This document shows, one piece after another, positions 6,645 to 7,194 of a DNA stretch of 7,194 bases. The position numbers were made by a program, and so were the translations under genes. The notes beneath the pieces were generated by a model, which had not been told where the DNA came from, did no database searches, and saw only the letters and a program-made list of their open reading frames with translations. Origin of the DNA: Candidatus Moraniibacteriota bacterium (GTDB lineage: Bacteria > Patescibacteriota > Minisyncoccia > Moranbacterales > GWC2-37-73); the NCBI GenBank assembly GCA_003510895.1, contig DOKE01000010.1, positions 1 through 7,194 on the forward strand, written 5' to 3'. The stretch's first letter is position 1. Each line of letters begins with the position of its first letter.

Positions 6645-6673
6645 ATTATAGCATACTTTCACAAAAAAAGCAA
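6645..6673 (-). promoter_or_regulatory. Predicted sigma70-type promoter of the murD-murA intergenic RNA
   Basis: On the minus strand a consensus -10 box TATAAT (6650-6645) lies exactly 17 bp downstream of TTGCTT (6673-6668), which matches the TTG core of the -35 consensus. The -35 box begins only 5 bp after the murD stop codon. Expected initiation is near 6638. No protein-coding start with a recognisable product follows within the next 95 bp; instead there are hairpins ending in a terminator. This is a motif-based prediction. Confidence 0.65.
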
Positions 6674-6678
6674 GTGCT

Positions 6679-7194
6679 CTATTTTAACTTCCCCACCGCT
6701 TCTTTGAATTTATCTCCGCGGTCAAATTCATTTAAAAATAATCCAAAGCTGGCGGCGCCGGGAGAAAGCAATACCACATCTCCTTGCGCCCCTGACTCAA
6801 CTGCAATTTCCATAGCTTTTTCCATTGAATCAACTACTTCTATTTCTTTTACCTTCTCAATAGAATTATTTTTTTCAATTTTTATTAGCAAATCATCAGT
6901 AGCGTTTCCTTTGAGTAAAACTACTTTTTTTGTTTTCTGTAAAATTTCATTACTCAACTCAGAAAAATCCAATCCCTTATCAGTTCCTCCGGCAATAAGA
7001 ATAATTGGCTGTTCAAATGAATTGAGCGCGGATATTGTCGCGTCCGGAATTGTTGCCGCCGTGTCATTGTAATATCGGACTCCTTTGAATTCTCGGACAA
7101 ATTCCAGCCGATGTAAAACTCCCTTGAGATTAGGAATAGCTTTTTTGATATCATTTATATTTAAACCAAAAACATAGCAAGCGGAAATCGCCGC
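6679..7194 (-). CDS. murD: UDP-N-acetylmuramoyl-L-alanine--D-glutamate ligase, C-terminal part (partial at 5' end)
   Basis: This is the last 171 residues of MurD, the cytoplasmic ATP-dependent ligase that adds D-glutamate to UDP-MurNAc-L-Ala. The frame is open from the window edge to a TAG stop at 6679-6681, so the N-terminal and most of the central ATPase domain lie outside. Visible hallmarks of the Mur ligase C-terminal domain are HRLEFV followed by YYNDTAATIPDATISAL, then IILIAGGTDKGLDF, and near the end LLSPGAASFGLFLNEFDRGDKF. The last corresponds to the family SPxxASxDxFxxFxxRG block that contacts D-Glu in known MurD structures. The lysine of the common NDSKAT motif is alanine here (codon 7057-7059); from memory similar variants occur in other phyla. 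The first potential internal start is TTG at 6970-6972, but homology clearly continues upstream of it. An independent promoter and terminator lie just downstream, so murD probably ends its own transcript there. Confidence 0.96.
   Translation of the reverse strand, partial: AAISACYVFGLNINDIKKAIPNLKGVLHRLEFVREFKGVRYYNDTAATIPDATISALNSFEQPIILIAGGTDKGLDFSELSNEILQKTKKVVLLKGNATDDLLIKIEKNNSIEKVKEIEVVDSMEKAMEIAVESGAQGDVVLLSPGAASFGLFLNEFDRGDKFKEAVGKLK

Noticed and set aside
6679..6972. A separate 97-residue gene starting at TTG 6970-6972.
   Set aside because: The same frame continues upstream to the window edge with unmistakable MurD sequence, so this is an internal codon, not a start.
6674..7072. A 132-codon plus-strand open frame opposite murD.
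   Set aside because: It is antisense to clear MurD homology, and its low-complexity Ser/Phe/Ile content is a shadow of the real gene.
1..7194. Alternative genetic code (TGA as Gly or Trp) as found in some candidate phyla.
   Set aside because: None of the seven genes has an in-frame TGA, Trp is encoded by TGG, and all align at normal length with TAA or TAG stops. Absence of TGA stops among seven genes is not informative in an AT-rich genome.
1..7194. CRISPR array, tRNA or rRNA genes, insertion sequence or phage and defence genes.
   Set aside because: No regularly spaced repeats, tRNA-like cloverleaf, transposase or terminal inverted repeats were seen; nearly all sequence is accounted for by housekeeping genes.

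Overview
The window is a densely packed, AT-rich bacterial stretch in which every recognisable protein gene lies on the minus strand, so transcription runs from high to low coordinates. It carries peptidoglycan synthesis, cell-shape and division genes plus one replication gene. The low GC content, very short intergenic gaps, A-rich start contexts without Shine-Dalgarno sequences and this mix of genes suggest a Patescibacteria (Candidate Phyla Radiation) genome. That placement is an inference from style and gene content; there is no rRNA or other marker here to prove it. The standard code fits: all seven stops are TAA or TAG, Trp is TGG, and no TGA interrupts a frame.

Layout in transcription order: (1) 7194-6679, the C-terminal part of murD, cut by the window edge. 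(2) 6678-6416, the only sizeable gap (263 bp). It holds a promoter-hairpins-terminator unit that looks like a small RNA of about 95 nt, followed closely by a near-consensus promoter for the next operon and an AU-rich leader. (3) 6415-5150 murA and 5120-4113 mreB. (4) 4106-3018 and 3007-1886, two different GT4-family glycosyltransferases. (5) 1884-985, the DNA polymerase III delta' subunit (holB). (6) 972-43, an FtsQ/DivIB-type division protein. (7) 42-1, too short to identify, possibly the start of another gene.

From murA to ftsQ the gaps are 29, 6, 10, 1 and 12 bp, so one operon driven from the promoter at 6503-6531 is the simplest reading. MurA makes the first committed peptidoglycan precursor and MurD adds D-Glu later in the same pathway. 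MreB organises lateral wall synthesis and FtsQ links the divisome to septal wall synthesis. The glycosyltransferases probably act on a surface polysaccharide or glycolipid, and HolB is a clamp-loader part that happens to sit between them and ftsQ. The protein genes are housekeeping. The most novel element I can support is the predicted small RNA or structured unit between murD and murA.
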